This document shows, piece by piece, positions 34,333-43,759 of a DNA stretch of 64,000 nucleotides. The position numbers and the translations under genes were made by a program. The DNA lies in NCBI RefSeq assembly GCF_002312805.1, contig NZ_NMUA01000016.1, forward strand, positions 43,786-107,785, written 5' to 3'. The notes beneath the pieces were generated by a model, which saw only the letters and a program-made list of their open reading frames with translations, was not told the origin of the DNA and ran no database searches. Source of the DNA: Sphingobium sp. D43FB. Its GTDB lineage: Bacteria; Pseudomonadota; Alphaproteobacteria; Sphingomonadales; Sphingomonadaceae. Position 1 is the stretch's first letter; every line of letters begins with the position of its first letter.

Positions 34333-34944
34333 ATGAACTTCATGTTGCATGATCATGACGCGTTTGACGAGTCCGACACGCAAATCATCCCCGATACGGT
34401 GCTGGAGGCGGTGCGCACCCTGTTACGCTGGTCGGGCGACGACCCGGACCGCGAAGGCCTGGTCGATACCCCCAAGCGGGTCGCCCGCGCCTGGCAGGAA
34501 TATTGCAGCGGCTATCAGGAAAATCCCGCCCTGCACCTCGACCGCACGTTCGAGGATGTCGGCGGCTATGATGAAATCGTGCTGCTGAAGGATATTCCCT
34601 TTCATTCGCATTGCGAACATCATCTGGCCCCCATCACCGGCAAGGCGTCGATCGCCTATCTGCCGCGCAACCGGGTCGTGGGCATATCGAAACTCGCCCG
34701 CGTGCTGCATGGCTATGCCCGCCGCCTGCAGGTGCAGGAACGGCTGACCGCCGATGTCGCCCAGTGCATATGGGATCATCTGCAACCCCATGGCGTCGCC
34801 GTGGTGATAGAGGCGCAGCATGGCTGCATGACCGGGCGTGGCGTGCGGACGCCGGGCGTCTCCATGGTAACGAGCCGCCTGCTCGGCTGCTTCTTGACCG
34901 ATGTCGGCAGCCGTAAGGAATTGCTGGCGCTGATGGGATATTGA
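34333..34944 (+). CDS. folE: GTP cyclohydrolase I
   Basis: A 203-residue FolE. The zinc cysteine and histidine are in FHSHCEHHLAPITGKA, the third ligand is in HGCMTGRG, and VGISKLARVLHGYARRLQVQERLT is the conserved core. It makes dihydroneopterin triphosphate, the entry to folate. Four bases separate its stop from the renalase-like gene. GAGGGG precedes the ATG by six bases. Its position beside the LOV regulator suggests pterin supply under light control; the window also holds a folate-heavy demethylation cluster. Confidence 0.95.
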   Translation: MNFMLHDHDAFDESDTQIIPDTVLEAVRTLLRWSGDDPDREGLVDTPKRVARAWQEYCSGYQENPALHLDRTFEDVGGYDEIVLLKDIPFHSHCEHHLAPITGKASIAYLPRNRVVGISKLARVLHGYARRLQVQERLTADVAQCIWDHLQPHGVAVVIEAQHGCMTGRGVRTPGVSMVTSRLLGCFLTDVGSRKELLALMGY

Positions 34945-34948
34945 ACTG

Positions 34949-35923
34949 ATGCGGGTCGCAGTAATTGGTGCTGGCATGGCGGGGCTATCCTGCGCCGATG
35001 CCTTGCGGGAAGAAGGCCATGAGCCCGCCCTGTTCGACAAGGCGCGCGGGCCGGGCGGGCGCATGTCCACCCGCCGCTGCGACAGCCCGCTCGGCACGAT
35101 CGCCTTCGACCATGGCGCGTCGCACTTCACCGCGCGCGGCGCGGCGTTCCGCCAATTGGTGAGCGAATGGCAGGCGCAGGGCGTTGTCGCGCCCTGGCCC
35201 GTCGCCGGGCGCGATGCCTGGGTCGGCACGCCGGGCATGAATGCGCCGATCAAGGCGATGGCCGAACGGCATCCCGTCACCTGGAATTGCCCGATTGCGG
35301 GCGTCACCCATGATGGCCGCCATTGGTGGTGCCGGGGTCAGGACAGATCCTTTGGTCCGTTCGACGCCGTCGTCATCGCCGTGCCAGTCGAACAGGCATT
35401 GCCGCTCATATCGCTCCATGATTTTCAGATGGCCCGGCTCGCCATGACGGTCGGCTCGCAACCCTGCTGGGCGGGCATGTTCGCCTTTGCCGAACCGCTC
35501 GACATCGGCCCCGACATGATCCGCCATATCGGCCCGATCGGCTGGGCCGTCCGCAACAGCGCAAAGCCGGGCCGGGCCGGCCCGGAAGCCTGGGTGGTGC
35601 AGGGATCGGCGGATTGGTCTGCGACGCATCTGGAGGAGGATGCCGACCGGATCGCTACCCTGCTGCTCGACGGTTTGGCCCATGCCACTGGCCTCACCCT
35701 GCCGACGCCGGTGGTCCGCATGGCGCATCGCTGGCGCTATGCGACGCCTTCGGGCTGTTTCGCCAACGCGCTTTGGAACCCTGCGCTGCAAATCGGCATG
35801 TGCGGCGATTGGCTGGCGCATGGCTTTGTCGAACAGGCCTGGCAGTCGGGCAGGGCGCTGGCCGGGGAAATGCTGGGCCTGGCGCAGGATGATGGCGCAA
35901 TGGGCGTCGCCCGGCGCGGCTAA
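34949..35923 (+). CDS. Renalase-like FAD-dependent oxidoreductase
   Basis: A 324-residue flavoprotein of the amine-oxidase fold: AVIGAGMAGLSCADALREEG for the FAD dinucleotide site, KARGPGGRMSTRR for the following motif, FDHGASHFTARG, and near the end GMCGDWLAHGFVEQAWQSG. This layout matches bacterial renalases, which oxidise misreduced dihydro-NAD(P) isomers. It is co-transcribed with folE and meets the DUF3429 gene tail to tail with a four-base overlap. Confidence 0.82.
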   Translation: MRVAVIGAGMAGLSCADALREEGHEPALFDKARGPGGRMSTRRCDSPLGTIAFDHGASHFTARGAAFRQLVSEWQAQGVVAPWPVAGRDAWVGTPGMNAPIKAMAERHPVTWNCPIAGVTHDGRHWWCRGQDRSFGPFDAVVIAVPVEQALPLISLHDFQMARLAMTVGSQPCWAGMFAFAEPLDIGPDMIRHIGPIGWAVRNSAKPGRAGPEAWVVQGSADWSATHLEEDADRIATLLLDGLAHATGLTLPTPVVRMAHRWRYATPSGCFANALWNPALQIGMCGDWLAHGFVEQAWQSGRALAGEMLGLAQDDGAMGVARRG

Positions 35924-36375
35924 AGCACCCCTGCGAACAGTGTCATCCCGCCCAGTCCCAGCGACAAATGCCAGCGCAGTTGCAGCCACCCGCCAAAGCC
36001 TTCCCGCCCGCGCACGATCAGGCGATCGACCATAGGCGAGGCGATCAGCGCCACCGCCAGGACCATCAACGACGGTCGCGGCCAATCCCACCCCAGCATC
36101 CAGGGCAGATAGGTGGCAAGCGCGATCAGGCTCGGCATCACCGCCGCTACGAATATCCAGCGCGGCGGCTGCGCGATCGCCAGGCCCAACCCCCACCACA
36201 CGCCGCCCAGAAAGGAAAAGATGAAGGCGGCATAGCCATAGGATACCGCCATCGCTGTCCAGTATAGCTCCGGCCCGCCTGTCAGCATGGTGCCGATGGC
36301 GGCAATCTGCGGCAACAGCCCGCTATAACCGAGCAGCCGGGCGGACCCGTCCATCCTATCCTTTGCCTCACGCAT
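35920..36375 (-). CDS. DUF3429 membrane protein
   Basis: A 151-residue inner-membrane protein with four to five hydrophobic helices, matching DUF3429 (LGYSGLLPQIAAI, YGYAAFIFSFLGGVWWGLGL). The function of the family is unknown. I start it at 36375, with GAGGAA eight bases upstream. It follows the SDR by 22 bases on the same strand and belongs to the DUF2256-SDR-DUF3429 group. Confidence 0.8.
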   Translation of the reverse strand: MREAKDRMDGSARLLGYSGLLPQIAAIGTMLTGGPELYWTAMAVSYGYAAFIFSFLGGVWWGLGLAIAQPPRWIFVAAVMPSLIALATYLPWMLGWDWPRPSLMVLAVALIASPMVDRLIVRGREGFGGWLQLRWHLSLGLGGMTLFAGVL

Positions 36376-36397
36376 TCGCCGTCTTCCTCTCGATCCG

Positions 36398-37129
36398 TCA
36401 GAATGGAATGACCGCCCCATCCCAGCCATAGCAATGGCCCGACGCCTCCGGTCCCAAACCGTCGATCACGGACAGCAAGTGCCGGGCCGATAGCTCCGGC
36501 GGAAACAGCTTCTCCGGCGCGACATTGCGCTGAAAAGGTTGCGACAATCCGCTATCCACCGTGCCCGGATGCAGCGTGACGGCAATGGCCTCCGGGTTGA
36601 TCCGCGCCAGTTCGATCGCGATGTTGCGGACGATCATGTTGAGCGCAGCCTTCGACGCGCGATAGGCGTGCCATCCGCCCAGCCGATTGTCGCTGATCGA
36701 CCCGACCCGCGCCGACAATGCGGCAAAGACCAGTCGGCCCTGACGCGGCGGCCGCACCAGCATATGTTTGGCGATCAGCGCTGGGCCAGTCGCATTGACC
36801 GCGAACAGCCGCGCATAGGCGTCACCGCTCTGGTCACGCAGCGATTTTTCGGGCCGCAGATCGTCCCCATGCAACAGGCCGGTAGCGACGATGATGATCC
36901 GGGGCGGGGCATCGTCCATGGCCCGCGCCGCCGCTGCGATCGAGGCTTCATCCTCCAGGTCGAACGTAAAGGGCCGTATCTTCGCGCCCTGCGCCACCGG
37001 GCCGCGCCCACCCGCATGGACCAGCGAAATCGCGTCGCTCGCCGCGAGCTGCGCCGCCAACGCCGCGCCGATGCCGCCGCTCGCGCCGAATATGCAGGCT
37101 GCAACCGGGGAAGGAAATAGGTCCGTCAT
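36398..37129 (-). CDS. SDR family protein (CsgA/C-factor-like)
   Basis: A 243-residue short-chain dehydrogenase: FGASGGIGAALAAQLA for the cofactor loop, Ser in ALSARVGS and the intact YRASK catalytic motif, then LHPGTVDSGLSQPF. It resembles the C-factor (CsgA) group of SDRs. It lies between DUF2256 and DUF3429 on the minus strand. The substrate is unknown. Confidence 0.85.
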   Translation of the reverse strand: MTDLFPSPVAACIFGASGGIGAALAAQLAASDAISLVHAGGRGPVAQGAKIRPFTFDLEDEASIAAAARAMDDAPPRIIIVATGLLHGDDLRPEKSLRDQSGDAYARLFAVNATGPALIAKHMLVRPPRQGRLVFAALSARVGSISDNRLGGWHAYRASKAALNMIVRNIAIELARINPEAIAVTLHPGTVDSGLSQPFQRNVAPEKLFPPELSARHLLSVIDGLGPEASGHCYGWDGAVIPF

Positions 37130-37184
37130 CTGTACGCGCCTGCAAGGCGCAGCGCACACAGGCCAGATGGCCGATCGGGCATCA

Positions 37185-37340
37185 TCAGCTCTTGCGCCTT
37201 AAGTCGCCCTTGCACCGCTCCGAACAGGTCTTCACCTCGTCCCAATCGCGCGCCCATTTCTTGCGCCAGGCAAAGGGCCGCCCGCACGCCGCACAGATTT
37301 TCTCCGGCAGGGTCGATTTGGTATAGCGCTTGTCGGTCAT
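37185..37340 (-). CDS. DUF2256 zinc-finger-like small protein
   Basis: A 51-residue basic protein with two cysteine pairs (ICAACGRPFAWRKKWARDW, then TCSERCKGDLRRK). This matches DUF2256, a short family I recall as frequently near or fused to photolyase/cryptochrome genes. The fold is probably a treble-clef-like zinc site. It starts 19 bases after the DAO-family gene stop and may be read from that operon. Confidence 0.85.
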   Translation of the reverse strand: MTDKRYTKSTLPEKICAACGRPFAWRKKWARDWDEVKTCSERCKGDLRRKS

Positions 37341-37359
37341 CAGCGGACAATAGCGCAAA

Positions 37360-38493
37360 TCAGCCCTTGGCGAAGCGGCCAATGGTGTAGGGGGCGATCG
37401 GAATGTCCGTCGCGCCCTGGGCGATGATCTCCGCCATCGTCTCGCCCACGCCCGGCCCGATCTGGAAGCCCGACCCCGAAAAGCCGAACGCATAATAAAG
37501 CCCGCTCGTCGTCGCGCTTGGCCCCATGACCGGCTGACTGTCGGGCAGATACCCCTCGATGCCCGACCACACCCGGATGATGTTGAGCTTGCCCAGCGCC
37601 GGGGCCAGCCGCCGGATATGCTTCAACTGGCTGACCGTATTTTGCGGCTCGACATAGGCGCGATATTGGTCGGGAAAAGATGGCCCGCGCGTACTCCCCC
37701 CCAGCACGATATTGCCGCGCGCGACCTGCCGGAAATAGACCGTCTCTTCTTCCACCGGCGTCATCACGCCGACGGCGGGCAGGATGGCATAGGGCACGGG
37801 TTCGGTAACGCTCATATTGGGGCCGCGCGGCACGATCGGCACCGGCTCGCCAAATTGCGATGACAATGCATTGCCCCAGGCGCCCGCCGTCACCAGCAAT
37901 ATGGGGGCGCGGAAGGTCCGCCCGTCTGCTGCACTGACGACGAAATCCTCGCCGATCTTCTGCGCGTCGACGATCTTGGTATGCTCATGGATGACCGCGC
38001 CCAACCGCTCGGCCGCCCGTGCAAAGGCAGGCGCGGCGAGGCGCGGATTGGCATGGCCGTCGGTCGCGGAATAGGAACCGGCCAGCACATCAGCCCCGAA
38101 GAAGGGGAATTTGTCGCGCAGCGCATTCCCGCTTAACAATTCGAGGTCCAGCCCCTCGGCGCGCGCCTTGTCGGCATACTCCTCCATCGACCCGACCAGT
38201 TCGGGCCGCTCGCGATAACAGACGCGGATATGCCCGGACTGGAGATATTCGACATCCGCGCCCAGCAATTCGCGCGACCGCCGCCATATATCGATGGCGC
38301 GGTTGGCCAGTGGCAATTGGTGGATCGGGCGTCCCTGCCGCCGGACATTGCCGAAATTGGTGCCGCTCGCCTGCCGTCCGATCAGGTCGGTTTCCAGCAG
38401 CGTGACCGACAGGCCATGGCCGCGCAGGAACAGGGCGGCGGACGACCCCATCAGGCCGCCGCCCACGATGATGACGTCGCTGGCGGCGCTCAT
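37360..38493 (-). CDS. DAO-family FAD oxidoreductase, third subunit of opine-oxidase-like enzyme
   Basis: A 377-residue flavoprotein of the D-amino-acid oxidase / sarcosine oxidase beta / HcnC group: VIIVGGGLMGSSAALFLRGH for FAD, SGTNFGNVRRQGRP, and the C-terminal GFSGSGFQIGPGVGE. With the 2Fe-2S protein and the HcnB-like protein upstream it reproduces the three-part organisation of opine oxidases, D-hydroxyproline dehydrogenases and hydrogen-cyanide synthase. Its ATG overlaps the preceding stop. Last enzyme gene of the nine-gene operon. Confidence 0.85.
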   Translation of the reverse strand: MSAASDVIIVGGGLMGSSAALFLRGHGLSVTLLETDLIGRQASGTNFGNVRRQGRPIHQLPLANRAIDIWRRSRELLGADVEYLQSGHIRVCYRERPELVGSMEEYADKARAEGLDLELLSGNALRDKFPFFGADVLAGSYSATDGHANPRLAAPAFARAAERLGAVIHEHTKIVDAQKIGEDFVVSAADGRTFRAPILLVTAGAWGNALSSQFGEPVPIVPRGPNMSVTEPVPYAILPAVGVMTPVEEETVYFRQVARGNIVLGGSTRGPSFPDQYRAYVEPQNTVSQLKHIRRLAPALGKLNIIRVWSGIEGYLPDSQPVMGPSATTSGLYYAFGFSGSGFQIGPGVGETMAEIIAQGATDIPIAPYTIGRFAKG

Positions 38494-39866
38494 GCGTCCG
38501 TGTCTCCAATGCTGATATTGAGCGGTTTGACCGGTGCCTGCCCGCGCAGCCGACCAACCTGTTCGACCGGAATGTCCGCCTGCGCCGCGATCAGTTCGGC
38601 TGCGGCAAGCCCGCAATAGCGCCCTTGGCAGCGCCCCATGCCGACCCGGCTGAACGCCTTGGCGCGGTTCGCTTCCTTGGCCCCCGTCTCCCGCATCACG
38701 GCGCGCAGATCGCCCGCCGTCACGCCCTCGCACCGGCACAATATCGCCTCGTCGGGCAGCGCGCCCGCTTGCTCTGCGGGCCAGGGGAAAGCCGTGGCCA
38801 GTCCGCGCGCGAACTTGGCATAGGTGCCGACATCGCCGCGCAGCGAGGCCATCTCGCCCTTGTCCACCGGCAGGCCCAGATCGCCCAAGGCCGCAAGCGC
38901 CGTCAGCCGCCCGCTCGCCTCGGCCGATCGCGCGCCCAATATCTTCGCGCCATCGCCCGCCAGATAGACGCCCGCGACGCTCGACCGCCCGTCGCCGTCG
39001 CGTTCTGGCAACCATTGGCGGGTCACGGGATCGAAGGCGAAGGCGCAACGCGCCAAATCCGCTAACTGGGTTTCGGGCCGCAGATGATGTCCCATCGCCA
39101 CGGCATCGCAGGCGATCGTCTGTTCGGCGCCAGCACCAACCCGGAAGCGGATACCGCTGAGGCCATCCTCCACGTTGCCCAATATTTCCAATGGCTTGAC
39201 GCTATTGCGGACCATCACCCCCGCGCGCTTCAACGCCAAAGTCAGCGCCACGCCATTCCACAATACCGACGGCACCGCCAGCAGGTCGGGCAAGGCCTTG
39301 ATCCGCGCGCTATAGGGCGCCGTATCCAGCACCGCGACGACATCGGCCCCCGCCTGTACATATTGGCTCGCGACCAGATAAAGCAGCGGCCCCGACCCCA
39401 TGAATACGACCTTATGGCCGATCGACACCGCCTGGCTCTTGAGCGCCACCTGCGCCCCGCCCAGGCTATAGGCTCCGGCAAACTGCCAGCCCTTGACCGG
39501 CATCAACCGATCGGTCGCTCCGGTGCAAAGCAGCAGCGCGTCGAAGGGTAAAGCCGATTCCATTGTCCGGGTCGCTGTCCGCACATGGCCATCGGCGATG
39601 TTCCACACCAATGTTTCGGCACGATAATCGATCCTGTCCTTCAACCCGTCGAACGTCTCGTGCAGCGCCTGCGCCCGCGGCGCTTCGGTGCCGTAAAGTT
39701 TGGCATAGGGCCGGGTGAAATTGTCGGGCTGGCGGCGATAAATCTGCCCGCCGTCGCGCCGTCCTTCGTCCAGCACGATCGGCCGGATGCCCGCCTGCAC
39801 ACAGGCTTCCGCCGCACGCGTGCCCGCTGGCCCGGCACCGACGATGATTATGCGTGGGTCGGCCAT
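38490..39866 (-). CDS. HcnB/OoxA-like FAD-NAD oxidoreductase with Cys-rich C-terminus
   Basis: A 458-residue two-dinucleotide-fold oxidoreductase: IIIVGAGPAGTRAAEACVQA for FAD, VVFMGSGPLLYLVASQYVQ for the second nucleotide site and AGVYLAGDGAKILGA. The C-terminal part carries ILCRCEGVTAGDL and GMGRCQGRYCG, the BFD-like [2Fe-2S] cysteine set of these subunits. I start it at 39866; it overlaps the 2Fe-2S subunit gene by 19 bases. Confidence 0.87.
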   Translation of the reverse strand: MADPRIIIVGAGPAGTRAAEACVQAGIRPIVLDEGRRDGGQIYRRQPDNFTRPYAKLYGTEAPRAQALHETFDGLKDRIDYRAETLVWNIADGHVRTATRTMESALPFDALLLCTGATDRLMPVKGWQFAGAYSLGGAQVALKSQAVSIGHKVVFMGSGPLLYLVASQYVQAGADVVAVLDTAPYSARIKALPDLLAVPSVLWNGVALTLALKRAGVMVRNSVKPLEILGNVEDGLSGIRFRVGAGAEQTIACDAVAMGHHLRPETQLADLARCAFAFDPVTRQWLPERDGDGRSSVAGVYLAGDGAKILGARSAEASGRLTALAALGDLGLPVDKGEMASLRGDVGTYAKFARGLATAFPWPAEQAGALPDEAILCRCEGVTAGDLRAVMRETGAKEANRAKAFSRVGMGRCQGRYCGLAAAELIAAQADIPVEQVGRLRGQAPVKPLNISIGDTDA

Positions 39867-40153
39867 GACGCCTCCGGCTGGCTGGTGAGGATGCGCTGGC
39901 CCGGTGCCGCCAGCGTCGAACAGGCGCGCAGGCGATCGCCGCTTTCGGTCCATACCCAGCAATCCTGGCACGCCCCCATCAGGCAGAATCCAGCCCGCCT
40001 TTCCGGCCCGAATTCGGACTGGCGCAATGCCGCGCCCTGGCTCAGCAGCGCGACCATCAACGTGTCCCCCTCCAGCGCGGCGATTGGCGCGCCATCGACA
40101 TGCAGAGTCAGGCTTGGGCGGTCGGTTTCGCCCAGGCGAACGAAACGGCTCAT
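39848..40153 (-). CDS. Small (2Fe-2S)-binding subunit (HcnA-like)
   Basis: A 101-residue ferredoxin-like protein with cysteine set GFCLMGACQDCWVW and a later RACST, as in the A subunit of opine oxidase/HcnABC enzymes. It would carry electrons between the two flavoprotein subunits. It overlaps the ABC ATPase stop by ATGA. Confidence 0.87.
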   Translation of the reverse strand: MSRFVRLGETDRPSLTLHVDGAPIAALEGDTLMVALLSQGAALRQSEFGPERRAGFCLMGACQDCWVWTESGDRLRACSTLAAPGQRILTSQPEASWPTHA

Positions 40154-41958
40154 GACGGGATCAAACTTTCATCTCCATGATGGCATAGGATGCGGCTGCC
40201 CTTGGCCAGCAGATGGCGGGGCGGCGGGGTCGTGTTGCACAGCCCATCGACCCGCGCGGCGCAGCGCGGCAGGAAACGGCACAGATCAGGATGGTCGCCC
40301 GCAGCGCCGATCGGCGGCGGCGCGGCGCCCGCATGGCTTTCCTCCAGCCAACCCGCCCGCATTTCCGGCACGGAGCCGATCAGCAAATCGGTATAGGGAT
40401 GGAAAGGCGCGGTCCCGAACGCCGCGCGCGGCCCTGTCTCGACCATCGTGCCCGCATAAAGCACCAGAATATCGTCGCAGATCGCCCGTACCGTCGAAAT
40501 GTCGTGGCTGATGAACATCGTCGCGATGCCGAGTTCCCGGCGCAATTCCGCCATCAGCTCCAAAATCGCCGCACCCACCACCGTATCGAGCGCCGAAGTC
40601 ACTTCGTCGCACAGGATGAGTTGCGGATCAGCCGCCAGCGCGCGCGCCAGATTGATCCGCTGCTTCTGCCCGCCAGACAGGCCACCGATCGGCCGGTCGA
40701 TCAGCGTCGCGGGCAGACGGATGAGGTCGAGCAGTTCCAGCACCCGCAGATGCGCGGCATTGCCTTTCAACCCGTGGTAAAAGGCCAGCGGCCGCGCCAA
40801 TATGCGCCCGACGCTATGCGCCGGATTGAGCGCCGTATCGGCATTCTGGAACACCAATTGCACCCGGCGAAATTGTTCGCGACTGCGGCCTTTCAGGCCC
40901 GGCGGCAATGGCTCTCCATCCAGCAACACCTGCCCGCTGGCAGGCGGCAGCAGCCCGGCGATCACGCGGGCGATAGTCGACTTGCCCGACCCGCTCTCGC
41001 CGATCACGCCCAATGTCGCGCCGCGTTCGATCGTCAGATTGATGTCGCGCAACACCGGAATGCGCGGCCGACCCTCCTTGTCGATCTTGCCATAGCCCGC
41101 GGTCAGTCCTTTGATTTCCAGCAGCGGCGCGGCGGGCAGGTCGGCCTTGACCGGCGCAGGACGAATCGCGGGACGCGCTGCCGCCATCAGCGTTTTGGTA
41201 TAATCATCCGCAGGCGCGTGGAGGATCTGCGCCGCCGCGCCCGCCTCCTGTATCCGGCCCTGGCTCAGCACGACGATCTGGTCGGCCATCTGCGCCACCA
41301 CGGCCAAGTCGTGCGACACATAGATGGCGGTCGCACCGCGCTCCAGCACCACCGCCTTGAAGGCACGCAGCACTTCGATCTGGGTCGTGACATCCAGCGC
41401 GGTGGTCGGCTCGTCCAATATCACCAGTTCAGGATCGGTGATCAGCGCCATCGCCGCCATCAATCGCTGCAACTGTCCGCCCGATAGTTGATGCGGATAG
41501 CGCGACCCGATCAAGTCGGGGAAGGGGAGGGCGAGGCCCCGGAACAGTTCGACCGCCTTGGCCTCGGCCTCGCTGCGCGGCATCAGATCGTGGATCAGCG
41601 CAGGCTCGATAACCTGCTCCATGATCGTGCGCGACGGGTTGAACGCCGCCGCCGCCGACTGCGCGATATAGGCGATGCGATTGCCGCGTAGCTGCGCCAA
41701 TGCGCTGCGATCCAGCGTGGTGAGGTCGACATCGCCGACGCGGATCGACCCGCCCGCAATCCGTGCGCCGGGCCGGGCATGGCCAAGCAAGGTCAGCGCG
41801 ATCGTCGTCTTGCCCGACCCTGATTCCCCGATCAGCGCCAGCACCTCGCCGCGCTTTAATGCAAAATCGATATCGCTGACGATCGGGAAAATCTCGCCCG
41901 CTGTGTTGCGCGCGGTGACGGTCAGGCCGCGCACTTCGACATGGGGAATTTCGCTCAT
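40150..41958 (-). CDS. Fused dipeptide/oligopeptide-type ABC transporter ATPase (DppD-DppF)
   Basis: A 602-residue tandem ATPase. Domain 1 (about 1-260) has GESGSGKTT, LSGGQLQR and VILDEPTTALD; domain 2 (about 285-550) has GESGSGKST, LSGGQKQR and LILCDEVTSALD. Here the usual Walker B E-P is E-V, as in some nickel/peptide ATPases. The C-terminal LCRFLPRCAARVDGLCN is the cysteine-rich oligopeptide-transporter tail. It powers the permeases encoded just upstream. Confidence 0.92.
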   Translation of the reverse strand: MSEIPHVEVRGLTVTARNTAGEIFPIVSDIDFALKRGEVLALIGESGSGKTTIALTLLGHARPGARIAGGSIRVGDVDLTTLDRSALAQLRGNRIAYIAQSAAAAFNPSRTIMEQVIEPALIHDLMPRSEAEAKAVELFRGLALPFPDLIGSRYPHQLSGGQLQRLMAAMALITDPELVILDEPTTALDVTTQIEVLRAFKAVVLERGATAIYVSHDLAVVAQMADQIVVLSQGRIQEAGAAAQILHAPADDYTKTLMAAARPAIRPAPVKADLPAAPLLEIKGLTAGYGKIDKEGRPRIPVLRDINLTIERGATLGVIGESGSGKSTIARVIAGLLPPASGQVLLDGEPLPPGLKGRSREQFRRVQLVFQNADTALNPAHSVGRILARPLAFYHGLKGNAAHLRVLELLDLIRLPATLIDRPIGGLSGGQKQRINLARALAADPQLILCDEVTSALDTVVGAAILELMAELRRELGIATMFISHDISTVRAICDDILVLYAGTMVETGPRAAFGTAPFHPYTDLLIGSVPEMRAGWLEESHAGAAPPPIGAAGDHPDLCRFLPRCAARVDGLCNTTPPPRHLLAKGSRILCHHGDESLIPS

Positions 41959-42782
41959 CGGCCTTTCCCCTGTCCCGGCAGCGCATCGATCAGCAGGTTC
42001 ACGCCGACGGTCAGCGTCGCAATCGCAACAGCCGGTGCCAAAATTGCCAGCGCCCCTTCGCCCAATCCCGAAATATTCTCGCGCACCAGCGACCCCAGGT
42101 CCGCATCTGGCGGCTGCACGCCCAGCCCCAGGAACGACAGACCGGACAGCAGCAGCACGATGAAGACGAAGCGCAGACCAAAGTCGGCCAGCAGCGGATG
42201 GATCATATTGGGCAATATTTCGGCGATGGCGATATGAAAGCGTCCCTCGCCCCGGACCTTGGCGACCTGCACATAATCCATCTGCGCCAGGTTGACCGCC
42301 AGCGCGCGGGCGATGCGGTAATTGCCCGGCACATAGGTGAAGGCCGCGATCAACAGCAACAGCCCCAGCGACGATCCGAACGCCGCGACCAGCACCAGCG
42401 AGAAAATCTTCGACGGGATCGAAATCAGCATGTCCATGAAACGCGACAGCGGTTCATCGACCTTCGCTCCGCCTACCGCCGCCGTCAGCGCCAGCGCGGT
42501 GCCGGTGCTGCTGGCGAGCAAAGCCGCCGCCGCCGCTAGGCCCACCGTGTAGCGCGCGCCCGACAGCAGGCGGCTCAGCACATCGCGGCCGAGATAGTCG
42601 CTCCCCAGCCAGTGATCCGCCGACTGCCCGTCGAACACATCATAGGCGACGAACGCCCCGATCGGATAAGGCGCCAGCATCGGCCCGACCAGCGCGATGA
42701 GCAGCCAGAAGATGACCAGCGCCAGGCCGACCTTGCCCGACAGCGGCAGGGCTTTCGCCCGTTTGAGAGCAGAAGCGATCAT
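41955..42782 (-). CDS. Peptide-type ABC permease (DppC-like)
   Basis: A 275-residue permease with about six membrane helices, DHWLGSDYLGRDVLSRLLSG in the N-terminal region and the EAA-like loop VAKVRGEGRFHIAIAEILPN. It pairs with the DppB-like permease upstream; the stop and start codons of both neighbours overlap. Start set at 42782. Confidence 0.92.
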   Translation of the reverse strand: MIASALKRAKALPLSGKVGLALVIFWLLIALVGPMLAPYPIGAFVAYDVFDGQSADHWLGSDYLGRDVLSRLLSGARYTVGLAAAAALLASSTGTALALTAAVGGAKVDEPLSRFMDMLISIPSKIFSLVLVAAFGSSLGLLLLIAAFTYVPGNYRIARALAVNLAQMDYVQVAKVRGEGRFHIAIAEILPNMIHPLLADFGLRFVFIVLLLSGLSFLGLGVQPPDADLGSLVRENISGLGEGALAILAPAVAIATLTVGVNLLIDALPGQGKGR

Positions 42783-43759
42783 TGTGCGCGCAGCCTGGGG
42801 TTGGCGAGGATCGCGGTGACGTCCGCGATCAGCATCAGGATGAGATAGGCGGTGCAGAAGATCATCGCGCACGCCTGCAACAACGGCATGTCGCGGCTGG
42901 TGACGGCGTTGACCATCAGGCTGGCGAGGCCGGGATAGTTGAAGATGGTTTCCACGATCACCGCTCCGCCGAGCAGATAAGAGAGGCTGAGCGCCATGGC
43001 GTTGACGATCGGCGCGATGGCATTGGGCATGATATGTTTCAGCACGACCCGCACCGGCGCGACACCTTTCAGCACCGCCATCTCGACATAGGGTCGGTCC
43101 ATCTGGTCGATCACCGCCGCGCGCGTCATGCGCGCCATCTGCGCGACGACGATGACGCACAGCGTCAGGATCGGCATGGCGACGCCACGTAGATAGTCGC
43201 CCCAGTCCATGTCGCTCGATGCCATCGCGATCGACGGCAACCAGCGCAGCTTCACCGAAAAGATGAGGACGGCGATCGTCGCCACCAGAAATTCGGGGAC
43301 CGCGACCATCGACAGCGTGGCGATATTGAGCGCCCGGTCGATCCGTCCGCCCCGGTTCATGGCGGACCCGATGCCGATCGACAGCGCGACCGGAATGGCA
43401 ACCAGCGCAGTCAGCGCGGCGAGCAGCAGGCTGTTGGGCAGGCGGGTGGAAATCACCTCCGCCACCGGCATATTGGCGACCATCGACTGGCCCGGATCGC
43501 CGCTGACCATGCCGGTCAGCCAGCTCACATAGCGGACATGGGCGGGGCGATCGAGGCCCATTTCATGGCGCAGCGCCGCGACCTGATCCGCCGTGGCGCT
43601 CTGCCCCAGCGCCTCCTGCGCCGCGTCGCCGGGCAACAGTTGCGCGATAATGAAGATGGTGACCGACACCATCAGCAGCGTCAGCAACGACGACGCAAAA
43701 CGTTTGCCGATCAGGATCAGCGCGGCCGTCATGCCGCTTTGGGAGGAAGCGCCCGCCAT
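42779..43759 (-). CDS. Peptide-type ABC permease (DppB-like)
   Basis: A 326-residue permease. FIIAQLLPGDAAQEALG and the motif HEMGLDRPAHVRYVSWL are typical of DppB/OppB N-termini; the coupling loop is AVLKGVAPVRVVLKHIMPN. It starts at 43759, sharing one base with the substrate-binding protein stop. It partners the DppC-like protein downstream. Confidence 0.92.
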   Translation of the reverse strand: MAGASSQSGMTAALILIGKRFASSLLTLLMVSVTIFIIAQLLPGDAAQEALGQSATADQVAALRHEMGLDRPAHVRYVSWLTGMVSGDPGQSMVANMPVAEVISTRLPNSLLLAALTALVAIPVALSIGIGSAMNRGGRIDRALNIATLSMVAVPEFLVATIAVLIFSVKLRWLPSIAMASSDMDWGDYLRGVAMPILTLCVIVVAQMARMTRAAVIDQMDRPYVEMAVLKGVAPVRVVLKHIMPNAIAPIVNAMALSLSYLLGGAVIVETIFNYPGLASLMVNAVTSRDMPLLQACAMIFCTAYLILMLIADVTAILANPRLRAQ

